Position numbers and translations under genes: made by a program. Of a DNA stretch of 64,000 nt, positions 36,766-44,200 are shown piece by piece. Source of the DNA: Paenibacillus sp. JJ-223 (GTDB lineage: Bacteria; Bacillota; Bacilli; Paenibacillales; Paenibacillaceae); NCBI RefSeq assembly GCF_927798175.1, contig NZ_CAKMMP010000002.1:248001-312000 (forward strand). The letters are read 5' to 3'. The notes under the pieces were generated by a model. That model worked only from the letters and a program-made list of their open reading frames with translations, did not search any database and was not told where the DNA came from. The stretch's first letter is position 1. Every line of letters begins with the position of its first letter.

Positions 36766-36779
36766 CTAAAACGGTTTCG
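36766..36779. promoter_or_regulatory. LacI/CcpA-type palindrome upstream of sugar importer
   Basis: CGAAACCGTTTTAG (minus strand) matches 11 of 14 positions of the cre consensus TGWAANCGNTNNCA around the core AAACCGTTT. It lies about 115 bases before the start codon, consistent with carbon-catabolite or local LacI control. Confidence 0.35.
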
Positions 36780-36863
36780 GACTGTTTGAACCAAATGGCA
36801 TGGAGCCCTGTCTAGGATTCGGCAGCGTATTATGCCTTACGAGGGCGACCTTTCACGCATAAC

Positions 36864-36916
36864 AAAAAACCGCGTCCCGTGAAAGGAGGTTTAATCCCTC
36901 ATCCACGAAACACGGT
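36864..36916 (-). terminator. Terminator after lspA
   Basis: On the minus strand ACCGTGTTTCGTG and CACGGGACGCGGT pair over 13 bp with several G-U pairs, followed by TTTTTTG. Confidence 0.75.
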
Positions 36917-36991
36917 ATTTGTTTGAACAGCTTCTATGCAAAAGCAAACCTCACACGCTGCGGGAGCAGCCCCTCGCAGCGTTTTGATCCA

Positions 36992-37474
36992 TTAAAATTT
37001 CGGCAGCGAGTTGCGCAAACGCTTCTCGCGGTAATTGCGGAAAGCGCGAACGAGCATGCCCAACACCAGCAGCACCACGCCAACGTTGATCGCAACGTCC
37101 GCCAGATTGAGAATGCCGCGTCCGGAAGGAAAGACGAGAAAGTCCGTCACCTTCCCATATACGAAGCGGTCGATGGCATTGCCCAGCGCGCCGCCAACCA
37201 TGAACCCGGCCCCCGCATTCATCAGCAGGCCGCGAATTTCTCCCTTTTTCCGGTAATACAGCACACCTGCCACGAACAGAATGGCAATGATGCCGAACAA
37301 TCTGGCATTCCCCTGAAACATGCTGCCTGCCATGCCGCTATTCTCGTAATGGTGCAGCTGCATGCCGGAGTTCCCCAGCCGCATGTTCTCGCCAACCTCC
37401 ATGTACATCCGAACCGCCAATTTGGTGCCCTGATCCACCAGAGTGACCAGCAGCGTTATAAAATAAAAAAGCAT
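36992..37474 (-). CDS. lspA: Prolipoprotein signal peptidase II
   Basis: LspA is the membrane aspartyl protease that removes signal peptides from diacylglyceryl-prolipoproteins. The 160 residues have four predicted helices. Catalytic aspartates are D102 (GNAIDRF) and D126 (ILNLADVAIN), and the N-terminal DQGTK motif is at 14-18. ATG 37474 is chosen because AGGAGG sits 9 bases upstream, against 3 bases for the ATG at 37480. It is monocistronic. The window encodes several lipoproteins that would be substrates. Confidence 0.93.
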   Translation of the reverse strand: MLFYFITLLVTLVDQGTKLAVRMYMEVGENMRLGNSGMQLHHYENSGMAGSMFQGNARLFGIIAILFVAGVLYYRKKGEIRGLLMNAGAGFMVGGALGNAIDRFVYGKVTDFLVFPSGRGILNLADVAINVGVVLLVLGMLVRAFRNYREKRLRNSLPKF

Positions 37475-37605
37475 CGTCATGTTCCTCCTGCCATACTATC
37501 GCTATACTCAGCCATATATCCAACCGTCTCAATGTATCGTTAACAGCCGTACGTGTGCCTCTACTGTACCACAGCACCAAGCCTGAAACCAAACGGATTC
37601 TCCCT

Positions 37606-37649
37606 CAAAAAAGGAAAACCTACCCGAATGCCGCAGCATTGGATAGGTT
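37606..37649 (-). terminator. Terminator after nucleoside hydrolase
   Basis: On the minus strand AACCTATCCAATGC and GCATTCGGGTAGGTT form a long stem, followed by TTTTCCTTTTTT. Confidence 0.8.
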
Positions 37650-37661
37650 CTTCTGCTTTTG

Positions 37662-38609
37662 TTATTTTATTGCGGAAAGCACGTCCAGCAGCATGGACTT
37701 GAATTTCGGCCGATCGATCGCCTCGCAGACGCGCACGTTCGGCTCTTTGCCGAAACGCCCGTTGATGTCCACGACGCTGTATCCGCGCGTCAACTCGCCT
37801 GCCGCTTCCACGTCGACGTAGTACTTGCCGGACTTCGTCATCACCGATTCGTCGGCAGCGACAGCCATGAGCAGCGTATCGGGATGCGTCGTTCCATTCA
37901 GCTTATGTACCGCCTTGTTGAATTGCATGACCACCTTGTTGATGGCCGTGAAAAATTGGCTGCCTGCCGTATCCAGCGCCGCGATTTCGGCATGATCATC
38001 GTCATCCATGACGGAATATTCGGTGCACATTTCCCAGCCGACCATCGTCATCGGAATGCCGGAATGCAGCACGATTTTGGCCGCTTCGGGATCCACGTAG
38101 AAGTTGTATTCCGCCGCCGGCGTAATGTTGCCGAGCGCATTGTTCGTGCCGCCCATGATGTACAGGTGGGCGATCTCCGGTACGATGGTCGGGTCCTTCT
38201 GGATCGCCATCGCGATGTTCGTCAGCGGCGCAATGGCCAGCAGCGAAATTTCGCCCGGGTTCGCGTGCACCTTCTCGATGATGAAATCGACCGCATGGCC
38301 GGTCTCGGGACGCTGCACCGCTTTCGGGAAATGAGCGCCGCCCATGCCGTCGTCCCCATGGACGTCCTCTACCGTGCGATGTTGGGCTTTGCCGTATGCC
38401 AGCATCGGCCGTTCATGGCCTTTGTAGACCGGAACTTTGCCCCCTTTTCCTGCAACCTGCACGGTGTAAAGCGCATTTTCGACTTCCTGGTCGAACTGCA
38501 CGTTGCCGCCGGTAATCGTAATGCCCTCCACCTGAAAATGATGCAATGCCGTCAGGATCGCAATCGTGTCGTCTCCTGCCGTATCCGTATCAATGATGAC
38601 TTTTCTCAT
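37662..38609 (-). CDS. Inosine-uridine preferring nucleoside hydrolase family protein
   Basis: Members hydrolyse the N-glycosidic bond of nucleosides to base and ribose, a cytoplasmic salvage step. The 315 residues carry the calcium-binding N-terminal motif DTDTAGDD (residues 7-14), the LLAIAPLTNIA segment near 125 and MGGTNNALGNITPAAEYNFY near 150, where the N-x-x-x-E-x-N/D ligands sit. The late substrate-site Asp appears in the HPDTLLMA segment. It is monocistronic. Substrate preference is not readable. Confidence 0.9.
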   Translation of the reverse strand: MRKVIIDTDTAGDDTIAILTALHHFQVEGITITGGNVQFDQEVENALYTVQVAGKGGKVPVYKGHERPMLAYGKAQHRTVEDVHGDDGMGGAHFPKAVQRPETGHAVDFIIEKVHANPGEISLLAIAPLTNIAMAIQKDPTIVPEIAHLYIMGGTNNALGNITPAAEYNFYVDPEAAKIVLHSGIPMTMVGWEMCTEYSVMDDDDHAEIAALDTAGSQFFTAINKVVMQFNKAVHKLNGTTHPDTLLMAVAADESVMTKSGKYYVDVEAAGELTRGYSVVDINGRFGKEPNVRVCEAIDRPKFKSMLLDVLSAIK

Positions 38610-38658
38610 GCTGAATCTTCCTTTCCTTGATGTTCAACCATACCTTTTCTGGTTCATT

Positions 38659-39063
38659 TTACATCAAAAAAGTGCCAATGACGATGGAAACGCCGATGAT
38701 GATCGAACGCAGCAGCTGAGCCACGGCCATATTGCCCTTGGCAATTTCGTCGCATACGCGCATTTTCGGAGTCAGGAAATCGAATATAATATAAACCAAG
38801 CACAGAATAATAATTCCCAATACCGACCAGATCAACATATCCAGCCAGGAATGCGTGGAGAAGGACACCATGCCCACGATAATGCACAGCCCGAGCAGCT
38901 TGCTTCCCATGTACATTCCCGCCGCCTCATTGCCTTTAGCGATCTCCTCGCTGTCGTTATAACGGGTCAGTCTGCTGAACGCAAAATACCCGCACACCAG
39001 CACCACCAGCAAAATGCCGATGCCTATCGCCACGTTCAGCAGGTTCACTCCCAAATTTTCCAT
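38659..39063 (-). CDS. DUF350 membrane protein (YjfL-like)
   Basis: This 134-residue protein has four predicted membrane helices in two pairs, each pair followed by an IAKGN-containing loop (EEIAKGNEAAG near 40; DEIAKGNMAVA near 107), the hallmark of the DUF350/UPF0719 family. It is the last gene of a four-gene minus-strand operon. In E. coli and other bacteria, DUF350 genes sit with a glutathionylspermidine-synthase-like gene and a small lipoprotein gene (yjfL-yjfM-yjfC), as here. The function is unknown; an envelope-stress role is inferred. Confidence 0.85.
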   Translation of the reverse strand: MENLGVNLLNVAIGIGILLVVLVCGYFAFSRLTRYNDSEEIAKGNEAAGMYMGSKLLGLCIIVGMVSFSTHSWLDMLIWSVLGIIILCLVYIIFDFLTPKMRVCDEIAKGNMAVAQLLRSIIIGVSIVIGTFLM

Positions 39064-39093
39064 TGCCGTTCATCCTCCTCATCATTCATCCGT

Positions 39094-40476
39094 TCATTTC
39101 ACCAAGCTTACCGAAGCGGCGCAATAATAGGCCATATCCCCGGTCACCTTCTCGCCGATCCGCGGCAGCACGCCGGCAAACCGTCCGCCGATCACAAATA
39201 CGCCTGTCAGCAGATAACCGCTGTACCGCCCGTCTTCGGTCGCCATTTGCGCCCGTTCCATCGGGGCTAATTGCTGATAGATCTTGGGCTGGTTATCATA
39301 ATACGCCGCGATTTCCGCATCGTCTTCATCCGCGGCATCGCCTTTGCTTGCAATGCACTCCTGCTGACGTTCCTGCAAGAAAGGGATGTGTTCTGTTCCG
39401 TGATTGGCACTTCCCGATGCAGGCTCCTCTCCGATCAACGAGGTGCCCCGCCCCTCGCGGCCCCAATAACTTTTGGCCACGTACGGGATCGATTGCAGCT
39501 CAAAAGGCCCGGATTCGAAATACGTCGGCAGCAGGTATTTTGAGATCACGGCCAGCTCCGCATCGTCGAACAGCCTGAAGCCGCAATACTCCGGCGTCTG
39601 CTCATTGCGTTCGTAGAGCGACCAGATCGCCGCCATGAATCCCTTGCTCTGCATCAGCACATGCTGGGCAGGGTTCATCAGGCCGAGGCGGCCCTCCTGC
39701 ACCAGCTCCAGCAAAGCTGCGCCGATGTCCACACCCGTTTCTTCGTCGCGATCATCGATCAGATATTCCAGCGGATAAAGCCGGTACAACAGGTCGATCC
39801 GGCGGCCCTGATGATAGAGCGCCTCGCCAGGAACGATCTCCAGCTCTTCCAGCGGCGCGTAATGCACGTCGTACCCGGCCTCCCGGCACCTGTCCATCAG
39901 ATATTGCGTGTTGGTGCGATCCTCCAGGTGGTCGCCGAACGACGTAAACGTTACCGTTCCCATTAGCCCGCGTCGCGCGTACTCCTCCAGCCAGCTGCGG
40001 AAGCAAAGGCGGATGCATTCGTCCATATCTGCGGAAGGCGAGGCCAGAGCGGCGCTGCCGTCCGCCATGCCGACCAGAATGCCCTCAAGCACGGCGGCTT
40101 CCGGAATGCCGGTAGGCGTATCCGTATTGTTTTCGATGCATTTGAAGCCAGCCTCGCCGATGATCCAGTCCTGACGGGTAATTCCCCCAAGCACCATCTC
40201 CATGCGGGCGGCCGGCACAAGTCCGGGATGGATACCCAACTGCTGCACCAGAAAGCCGTCCGGCATGTAGCGCTGGATGAAGCGCAGCACTTTGCCGTAA
40301 ATGCCTTGTACAGCCTCGGCAGCAACGCGCAGCTCCCGCAGCTCGTCTTCGTTGTACACCGTCAGCGCAGGCACGCAATATTGCTTGCCGTACATGCGAT
40401 GGTACGGAATGTGGCGCCCCGCTTCGCCTGCAAATACCTCCTCATGGCTGAAGGGCAGCTCATGAATCTGCCTCAT
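39094..40476 (-). CDS. Glutathionylspermidine synthase family ATP-grasp ligase (YjfC/YgiC-like)
   Basis: This 460-residue protein resembles the GSP_synth ATP-grasp family, which forms amide bonds between a carboxylate and an amine. Recognisable segments are EAGFKCIENNTDTPTGIPEA near residue 110 and SYWGREGRGTSLIGEE near 335, and the C-terminal SGYLLTGVFVIGGRFAGVLPRIGEKVTG. The amidase half of true glutathionylspermidine synthases is absent, as in YjfC/YgiC. GGGGGG lies 9 bases before ATG 40476, which is 5 bases after the preceding stop. A proposed role is modification of the neighbouring lipoprotein or of a polyamine; this is not established. Confidence 0.85.
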   Translation of the reverse strand: MRQIHELPFSHEEVFAGEAGRHIPYHRMYGKQYCVPALTVYNEDELRELRVAAEAVQGIYGKVLRFIQRYMPDGFLVQQLGIHPGLVPAARMEMVLGGITRQDWIIGEAGFKCIENNTDTPTGIPEAAVLEGILVGMADGSAALASPSADMDECIRLCFRSWLEEYARRGLMGTVTFTSFGDHLEDRTNTQYLMDRCREAGYDVHYAPLEELEIVPGEALYHQGRRIDLLYRLYPLEYLIDDRDEETGVDIGAALLELVQEGRLGLMNPAQHVLMQSKGFMAAIWSLYERNEQTPEYCGFRLFDDAELAVISKYLLPTYFESGPFELQSIPYVAKSYWGREGRGTSLIGEEPASGSANHGTEHIPFLQERQQECIASKGDAADEDDAEIAAYYDNQPKIYQQLAPMERAQMATEDGRYSGYLLTGVFVIGGRFAGVLPRIGEKVTGDMAYYCAASVSLVK

Positions 40477-40481
40477 GCCGC

Positions 40482-40769
40482 TTATCCCCCCGAACCGCCA
40501 AAGAAGCTGCCGAAGCCGCTCGATTTGGACTTGGAGCTTGAGCTGGATTTGCTGTAGCCGCTCGATTTGCTGGTGCTGGAGGAAGATCCTCCATAATAAT
40601 AATGCCCGCTGCTGGAGTCGTATTCGCAACCCGTGTCATATTCGGGATCGCATTCGTCGTCGCTGCTGCAGCCGGACAATGCGGCCGGGACGGCCAGCAT
40701 CAGCGAGAAGGCGATCAGCTTCGCGCGCGATCCGGCTTTGGGTGCATCGCTTCGACCTTCGTCTGCCAT
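40482..40769 (-). CDS. Small Ser-rich lipoprotein (YjfM/YgiB-like position)
   Basis: This 95-residue protein has a signal sequence ending in lipobox ALSGC near residue 34. The mature part has an acidic Cys-containing segment (SSDDECDPEYDTGCEYD), then a low-complexity tail of Ser, Lys, Tyr and Gly ending GSFFGGSGG. Its start overlaps the upstream stop by one base (TAATG), with GGAGG 10 bases before. The position next to the YjfC-like ligase matches the YgiB/YjfM lipoproteins (DUF1190), but sequence similarity by eye is limited to composition. Confidence 0.75.
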   Translation of the reverse strand: MADEGRSDAPKAGSRAKLIAFSLMLAVPAALSGCSSDDECDPEYDTGCEYDSSSGHYYYGGSSSSTSKSSGYSKSSSSSKSKSSGFGSFFGGSGG

Positions 40770-41236
40770 TACAGATCAACCTCCTTTACGAAAATAACGA
40801 CTTTCCTGCGATCCGTATCCAATACCGAATACACGATCTCATAGGTAACGCCTTGGCGAACCAAGTAATGGTCCAGCAGCGCTTCCGCCAGTTCCATCGT
40901 GTACGACACGTTGGTACCGGGATCGAACTCCTGAAAAGCCCTTCCATCCCAGCGCATGTATTCCGCACCGTACGTGGAGGACACCCTGCACATGGCAAGG
41001 GCAGCGTCCGCAATCGCCGCACCATACTCCGCAGGTTTCTGGCTCTCGTAGTCCGCGACGTAGACGGCATGCTCCCGACCATCCTCGCATTCATTGGAGA
41101 GATGCGCCCACAGCCTGTTCTTCATCAGCGTAGCGTCGACCAGCTTGTGCACGAACAGCTCGTCGCGGGATAGCGACAACTGTTCCAATACGCCCGTTTC
41201 CATCCGCTTCTCATCCGACCAGTTCCGATAAGTCAA
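40769..41236 (-). CDS. Hypothetical protein, first gene of YjfLMC-like operon
   Basis: I do not recognise a family. About 155 residues, soluble, with the end GVTYEIVYSVLDTDRRKVVI suggesting a small alpha/beta fold. The start is uncertain: TTG 41236 has no spaced RBS and ATG 41203 has a poor one. An ATT at 41251 lies just after AGAAGGGAAGGACTC and would add the natural-looking IIYYA; ATT initiation is therefore plausible. The stop overlaps the lipoprotein ATG, so the four genes (41236 to 38659) are an operon behind a sigma-W-like promoter. Confidence 0.65.
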   Translation of the reverse strand: MTYRNWSDEKRMETGVLEQLSLSRDELFVHKLVDATLMKNRLWAHLSNECEDGREHAVYVADYESQKPAEYGAAIADAALAMCRVSSTYGAEYMRWDGRAFQEFDPGTNVSYTMELAEALLDHYLVRQGVTYEIVYSVLDTDRRKVVIFVKEVDL

Positions 41237-41308
41237 TGCGTAATAAATAATGAGTCCTTCCCTTCTGTAAGCCCTGATGGAGCCGTTTCAAAATAATTAC
41301 AAACGTAT

Positions 41309-41336
41309 TTAACGCATGAGCAAGAAAAAAGTTACA
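41309..41336 (-). promoter_or_regulatory. Sigma-W-like (ECF) promoter of YjfLMC-like operon
   Basis: On the minus strand TGTAAC followed by TTTTTT, a spacer of exactly 16 bases and CGTTAA. The B. subtilis sigma-W consensus is TGAAAC(TTTT)-N16-CGTA, so there is one mismatch in each box. The predicted start site is about 50 bases before the first gene. Confidence 0.45.
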
Positions 41337-41493
41337 CACTTCTCCATGGAACTCAAAAAATCCCACCCTTGCGATAGACAAGGAAAATGCCGATCCAAGC
41401 CTGTTTAAAGAAATCACAATATCATTTAGCGAAATTTTTTGATTATATTATCGCTCGGAATGTCCTGTACATTAGAATCCGTCCACTGCATAC

Positions 41494-41520
41494 AAAAAGC
41501 GATGGCGACGCCATCGCTTT
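41494..41520 (-). terminator. Terminator after ABC-F gene
   Basis: AAAGCGATGGC and GCCATCGCTTT form a perfect 11-bp stem with loop GAC (plus strand); the minus strand continues with TTTTT. Confidence 0.88.
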
Positions 41521-41557
41521 CCAGTCATTTCGCTGCCGATGGCAGCATCGGACCTGT

Positions 41558-43519
41558 CTACAACTCGGCCCAACGCGCCAGCAGCTCATTGTGCTCGGAG
41601 GAACAGCGCTCCCGCTCGCTCCAAAGTCGGGCGAGCTCCTCGGTATCCGCAAGGGATTCCATCTGCCGGTCGAATTCCTGCATCTCCGCCTCCAGCGCGG
41701 CGATCTGCCGTTCCAGCTGCTCGGCCGTCATTTCGGGCTTTCCGCTGCGCGATGAAGCTGCGCCAGAACCGGCATCCAAGCGGGATGCGGAGGGAGAGGC
41801 AGCGGTCCGCTCCGCATTACGGGCGGTTTTCCCCGGTCGCGCACCAACGTCTTTGCCTGAATGCTCCGCTTCTGCCCGGCGGTGCAGCTGCTCCGCCTTT
41901 TTCGTGCGGTAAGCTTCAAAGTCGCCGAGGTAGGCCGTCATCCGCCCGTTCTCCAGCTCCCATACGCGCGATGCCAGACGATTGACGAAATAACGGTCAT
42001 GCGAGATCGCCAGCACGGTCCCATCGTAATCGGCGAGCGAATCTTCCAACGCTTCCCGGGACGCGATGTCCAGATGGTTGGTCGGTTCGTCCAGCAGCAG
42101 CACGTTCGGCTTCCGCTGCACAAGCAGAGCGAGCCGCAGCCGCGTCCATTCGCCGCCGGAGAGCTGCCCTACCGAACGGAAGACATCTGCTCCGTAGAAC
42201 AGGTATCGCGCCAGAATGCCTCTTGCCTCCCCTTCCTCGACGCCTGCCTCCAACCGGAAATGCTCCAGCACGGTGAGCTTCGGATCGGCCGGCTCTTCCT
42301 GCTGGGCCAGGTATCCGACGTCCACCCGCGCCCCCCACTCCAGCTTGCCGGCACTAGGCTGCTCCTCGCCGAGCAGCAGCTTGAACAGCGTCGTTTTGCC
42401 GGAACCGTTGCGGCCGATTAAGGCGATTTTGTCGCCGTATTCAAGCAATCCGGACACGCCGTTCAAGATGGTGCGGCTGCCATAACATTTCTGCACGTCA
42501 TCCAGCACGGCTACCCGCCGCCCTGTCCGATCTTCCGTGCGCATGTCGAAGTCGGCGTTGCGGCGCTCCAGCACGGGACGTTTCACCTTCTCCATCCGCT
42601 CCAGCGCTTTGCGCATGGAAGCCGCGCGGCGGAAAAATTTCTCGTTGCCGCCGATCCGGCCCCATTCTTCGAGCTGGCGGATCGTCTCCTTCATCTTTTT
42701 GATCACCTTCTGCTGTTCCTTGAATTCCTCGAACTGCTGCAGCAATCGACGCTCCTTGTCCTGCATGTAATCCGTATAACCGCCTGCCGACGCATGCGCT
42801 TCCCCGTCTTCCAACTCAATGGTGCGCGTCACCACCCGGTCGAGGAAATAACGGTCATGGGAGATCAGAACGATGGTTCCGTCGTACTCCTTGAGGAATT
42901 CCTCAAGCCACTCGACCCGCTCCAGATCCAGATGGTTGGTCGGCTCATCCAGCAGCAGCAGGTCCGGCCTGACGATCAGCTGGGAAGCCAGCACGACGCG
43001 GGTCTGCTCCCCGCCGGACAAGTCGCCGAATGTCCAGCCGTAATGCTCCTTCGCAATGTCCAGCCCGTCTGCAATCTGGTCGATTCGCGCATCCATCTCG
43101 TATCCGCCTTGCCGCTCGAACTGCTCCTGCAGCGAGGCGTACCGTTTCAACAGCTTCTCCAGCTGGTCGGCATCCCCCGCGCAATCGGGGTCGGACATTT
43201 GCTGCTCCAGTTCCTTCATGCGGGCACGGCAGTCCGTCAGCTCGCGGAATCCGAGGCTCAGCACATCGAGCACCGTGTAATCGTCCAGTCCCTCAGGGAT
43301 TTGGGCCACGTAGCCGATCTTCGTATCCCTTTTTATGGTCAGTTGTCCCTCATCGGGCTGTGCCAGCCGGGCAAGCAGCCGCATCAAGGTCGTCTTGCCG
43401 CTGCCGTTGCGGCCGATCAGGGCAACCTTGTCTCCTTCCATAATTTCAAACGTAATGCCGTCCAGCACCAGATGTGCTCCGTAATATTGGGTCAATTGTT
43501 GCGCGCTAATCATCATCAT
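41558..43519 (-). CDS. ABC-F family ATPase (ribosome-acting), attenuator-controlled
   Basis: The 653-residue cytoplasmic protein has two ATPase domains and no membrane part. Domain 1 carries Walker A GRNGSGKTT (36-44), signature LSGGEQTRV and LLLLDEPTNHLD; domain 2 carries Walker A GRNGSGKTT, signature LSGGEWTRL and VLLLDEPTNHLD. A charged interdomain linker (about 225-330) is the part that enters the ribosomal E site in ABC-F proteins, and a C-terminal coiled coil follows (about 590-650). Such proteins either tune translation or protect ribosomes from antibiotics. ATG 43519 is 10 bases after AGGAGG. The leader ORF and T-tailed hairpin upstream favour an antibiotic-inducible protection factor. 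Confidence 0.88.
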   Translation of the reverse strand: MMMISAQQLTQYYGAHLVLDGITFEIMEGDKVALIGRNGSGKTTLMRLLARLAQPDEGQLTIKRDTKIGYVAQIPEGLDDYTVLDVLSLGFRELTDCRARMKELEQQMSDPDCAGDADQLEKLLKRYASLQEQFERQGGYEMDARIDQIADGLDIAKEHYGWTFGDLSGGEQTRVVLASQLIVRPDLLLLDEPTNHLDLERVEWLEEFLKEYDGTIVLISHDRYFLDRVVTRTIELEDGEAHASAGGYTDYMQDKERRLLQQFEEFKEQQKVIKKMKETIRQLEEWGRIGGNEKFFRRAASMRKALERMEKVKRPVLERRNADFDMRTEDRTGRRVAVLDDVQKCYGSRTILNGVSGLLEYGDKIALIGRNGSGKTTLFKLLLGEEQPSAGKLEWGARVDVGYLAQQEEPADPKLTVLEHFRLEAGVEEGEARGILARYLFYGADVFRSVGQLSGGEWTRLRLALLVQRKPNVLLLDEPTNHLDIASREALEDSLADYDGTVLAISHDRYFVNRLASRVWELENGRMTAYLGDFEAYRTKKAEQLHRRAEAEHSGKDVGARPGKTARNAERTAASPSASRLDAGSGAASSRSGKPEMTAEQLERQIAALEAEMQEFDRQMESLADTEELARLWSERERCSSEHNELLARWAEL

Positions 43520-43562
43520 TGTTAGGTTCCTCCTATGGTATGGAAGAGCCCGACCGCAACAC

Positions 43563-43596
43563 AAAAAGAGCCGCAGGAGGTTAGCTCCGCGGCCCT
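43563..43596 (-). terminator. Attenuator hairpin before ABC-F gene
   Basis: On the minus strand GGGCCGC-GGAG pairs with CTCC-T-GCGGCTC (one G-U, one bulged T) around CTAAC, followed by TTTTT. It lies between the leader ORF and the ABC-F start, so it would stop transcription before the structural gene unless disrupted. Confidence 0.8.
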
Positions 43597-43621
43597 TCAG
43601 AATTCAAGCGCAAATTATCGC

Positions 43622-43783
43622 TTATCGTCCGAATGAGGTCAAGGCAGGCATCTTCTCGCTATGGTTAACTTCCGTATATTCAAAAATGGACAGACTTCTC
43701 CCGTTGTACGGAAAAGTATGAACAATGCCAGCCATAGCGATCGGCAGCTGGCTAATACGGTTGTTGACCATCTCGTGATTCAC
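43622..43783 (-). CDS. Leader peptide upstream of ABC-F gene, 53 aa
   Basis: A GTG start at 43783 follows a near-perfect Shine-Dalgarno AAGGAGGTGA with 6 bases of spacing. The frame runs 53 codons to a TAA at 43622, 26 bases before the attenuator hairpin. The peptide begins MNHEMVNNRISQLPIAMAGI and ends MPALTSFGR. It looks like no family I know. An inverted repeat inside it (TCGCTATGG at codons 15-18 and CCATAGCGA at codons 40-43, minus strand) would form an RNA stem that translating ribosomes would melt. I infer a regulatory role by ribosome-mediated attenuation. Confidence 0.7.
   Translation of the reverse strand: MNHEMVNNRISQLPIAMAGIVHTFPYNGRSLSIFEYTEVNHSEKMPALTSFGR
43656..43740 (-). promoter_or_regulatory. 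Long-range inverted repeat in the ABC-F leader RNA
   Basis: TCGCTATGG (43656-43664) and CCATAGCGA (43732-43740) are exact inverted 9-mers within the leader ORF, extendable with a G-U pair. The stem would be opened or held open by ribosome position. Confidence 0.6.
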
Positions 43784-43855
43784 CTGTCTTCACCTCCTTG
43801 TCATAATTATTGCCAATATATCATAGCATCATGGCGAACTGCAAGCCCGATTTTT

Positions 43856-44143
43856 TCAGCGACCTGTTCTGCGCCGATGCGTTACAACCAGCGCAATCAC
43901 CACGGACACGAAGGAAAGCAGTCCCGAAGCCAGAATGGACATACCCATCAAACCGTATCCAAGCCCGCTCCAGCCGCCGATGCGCGCACTGATCAGAATG
44001 ATGGTACCCCCGCCCACGATCACGAATCCGGGCAAAACAAACTGAACCCACGTCAGCTTCCGACCCTGTAAACGATAGATGCTCCATCCGATCAGCAGTT
44101 GCACCGCGACCATCAGCAGCGTCCATAAGATCAGCACTCCCAT
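43856..44143 (-). CDS. Small membrane protein, 95 aa
   Basis: This short protein has three hydrophobic helices (about residues 3-20, 34-52 and 60-85) and a basic C-terminus VTHRRRTGR. I do not recognise its family with confidence; YesK-like proteins of Bacillus are comparable in size and layout. GGAGGAG lies about 6 bases before the ATG. It lies between the glycosyltransferase gene and the ABC-F leader on the same strand. Function unknown. Confidence 0.65.
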   Translation of the reverse strand: MGVLILWTLLMVAVQLLIGWSIYRLQGRKLTWVQFVLPGFVIVGGGTIILISARIGGWSGLGYGLMGMSILASGLLSFVSVVIALVVTHRRRTGR

Positions 44144-44200
44144 ACGTACTCCTCCTTATTCGCGATCCTGCCTTAAACCGGTACCGCGGGTCCCGCTTGG

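Larger units (their letters stand above)
36651..36991. other. Intergenic region between the CUT1 operon and lspA
   Basis: It holds the promoter region of the sugar-binding protein, a LacI-type palindrome at 36766-36779 and the lspA terminator at 36864-36916. No gene is apparent. Confidence 0.5.
41237..41557. other. Intergenic region between ABC-F gene and YjfLMC-like operon
   Basis: It contains the ABC-F terminator (41494-41520) and the promoter region of the operon, including an ECF-type promoter candidate at 41309-41336. No gene is apparent. Confidence 0.6.

Noticed and set aside
41558..43519. ABC-F gene as an ABC transporter ATPase
   Set aside because: Two ATPase domains with a long charged linker, no membrane domain and no permease gene nearby point to ABC-F rather than transport.
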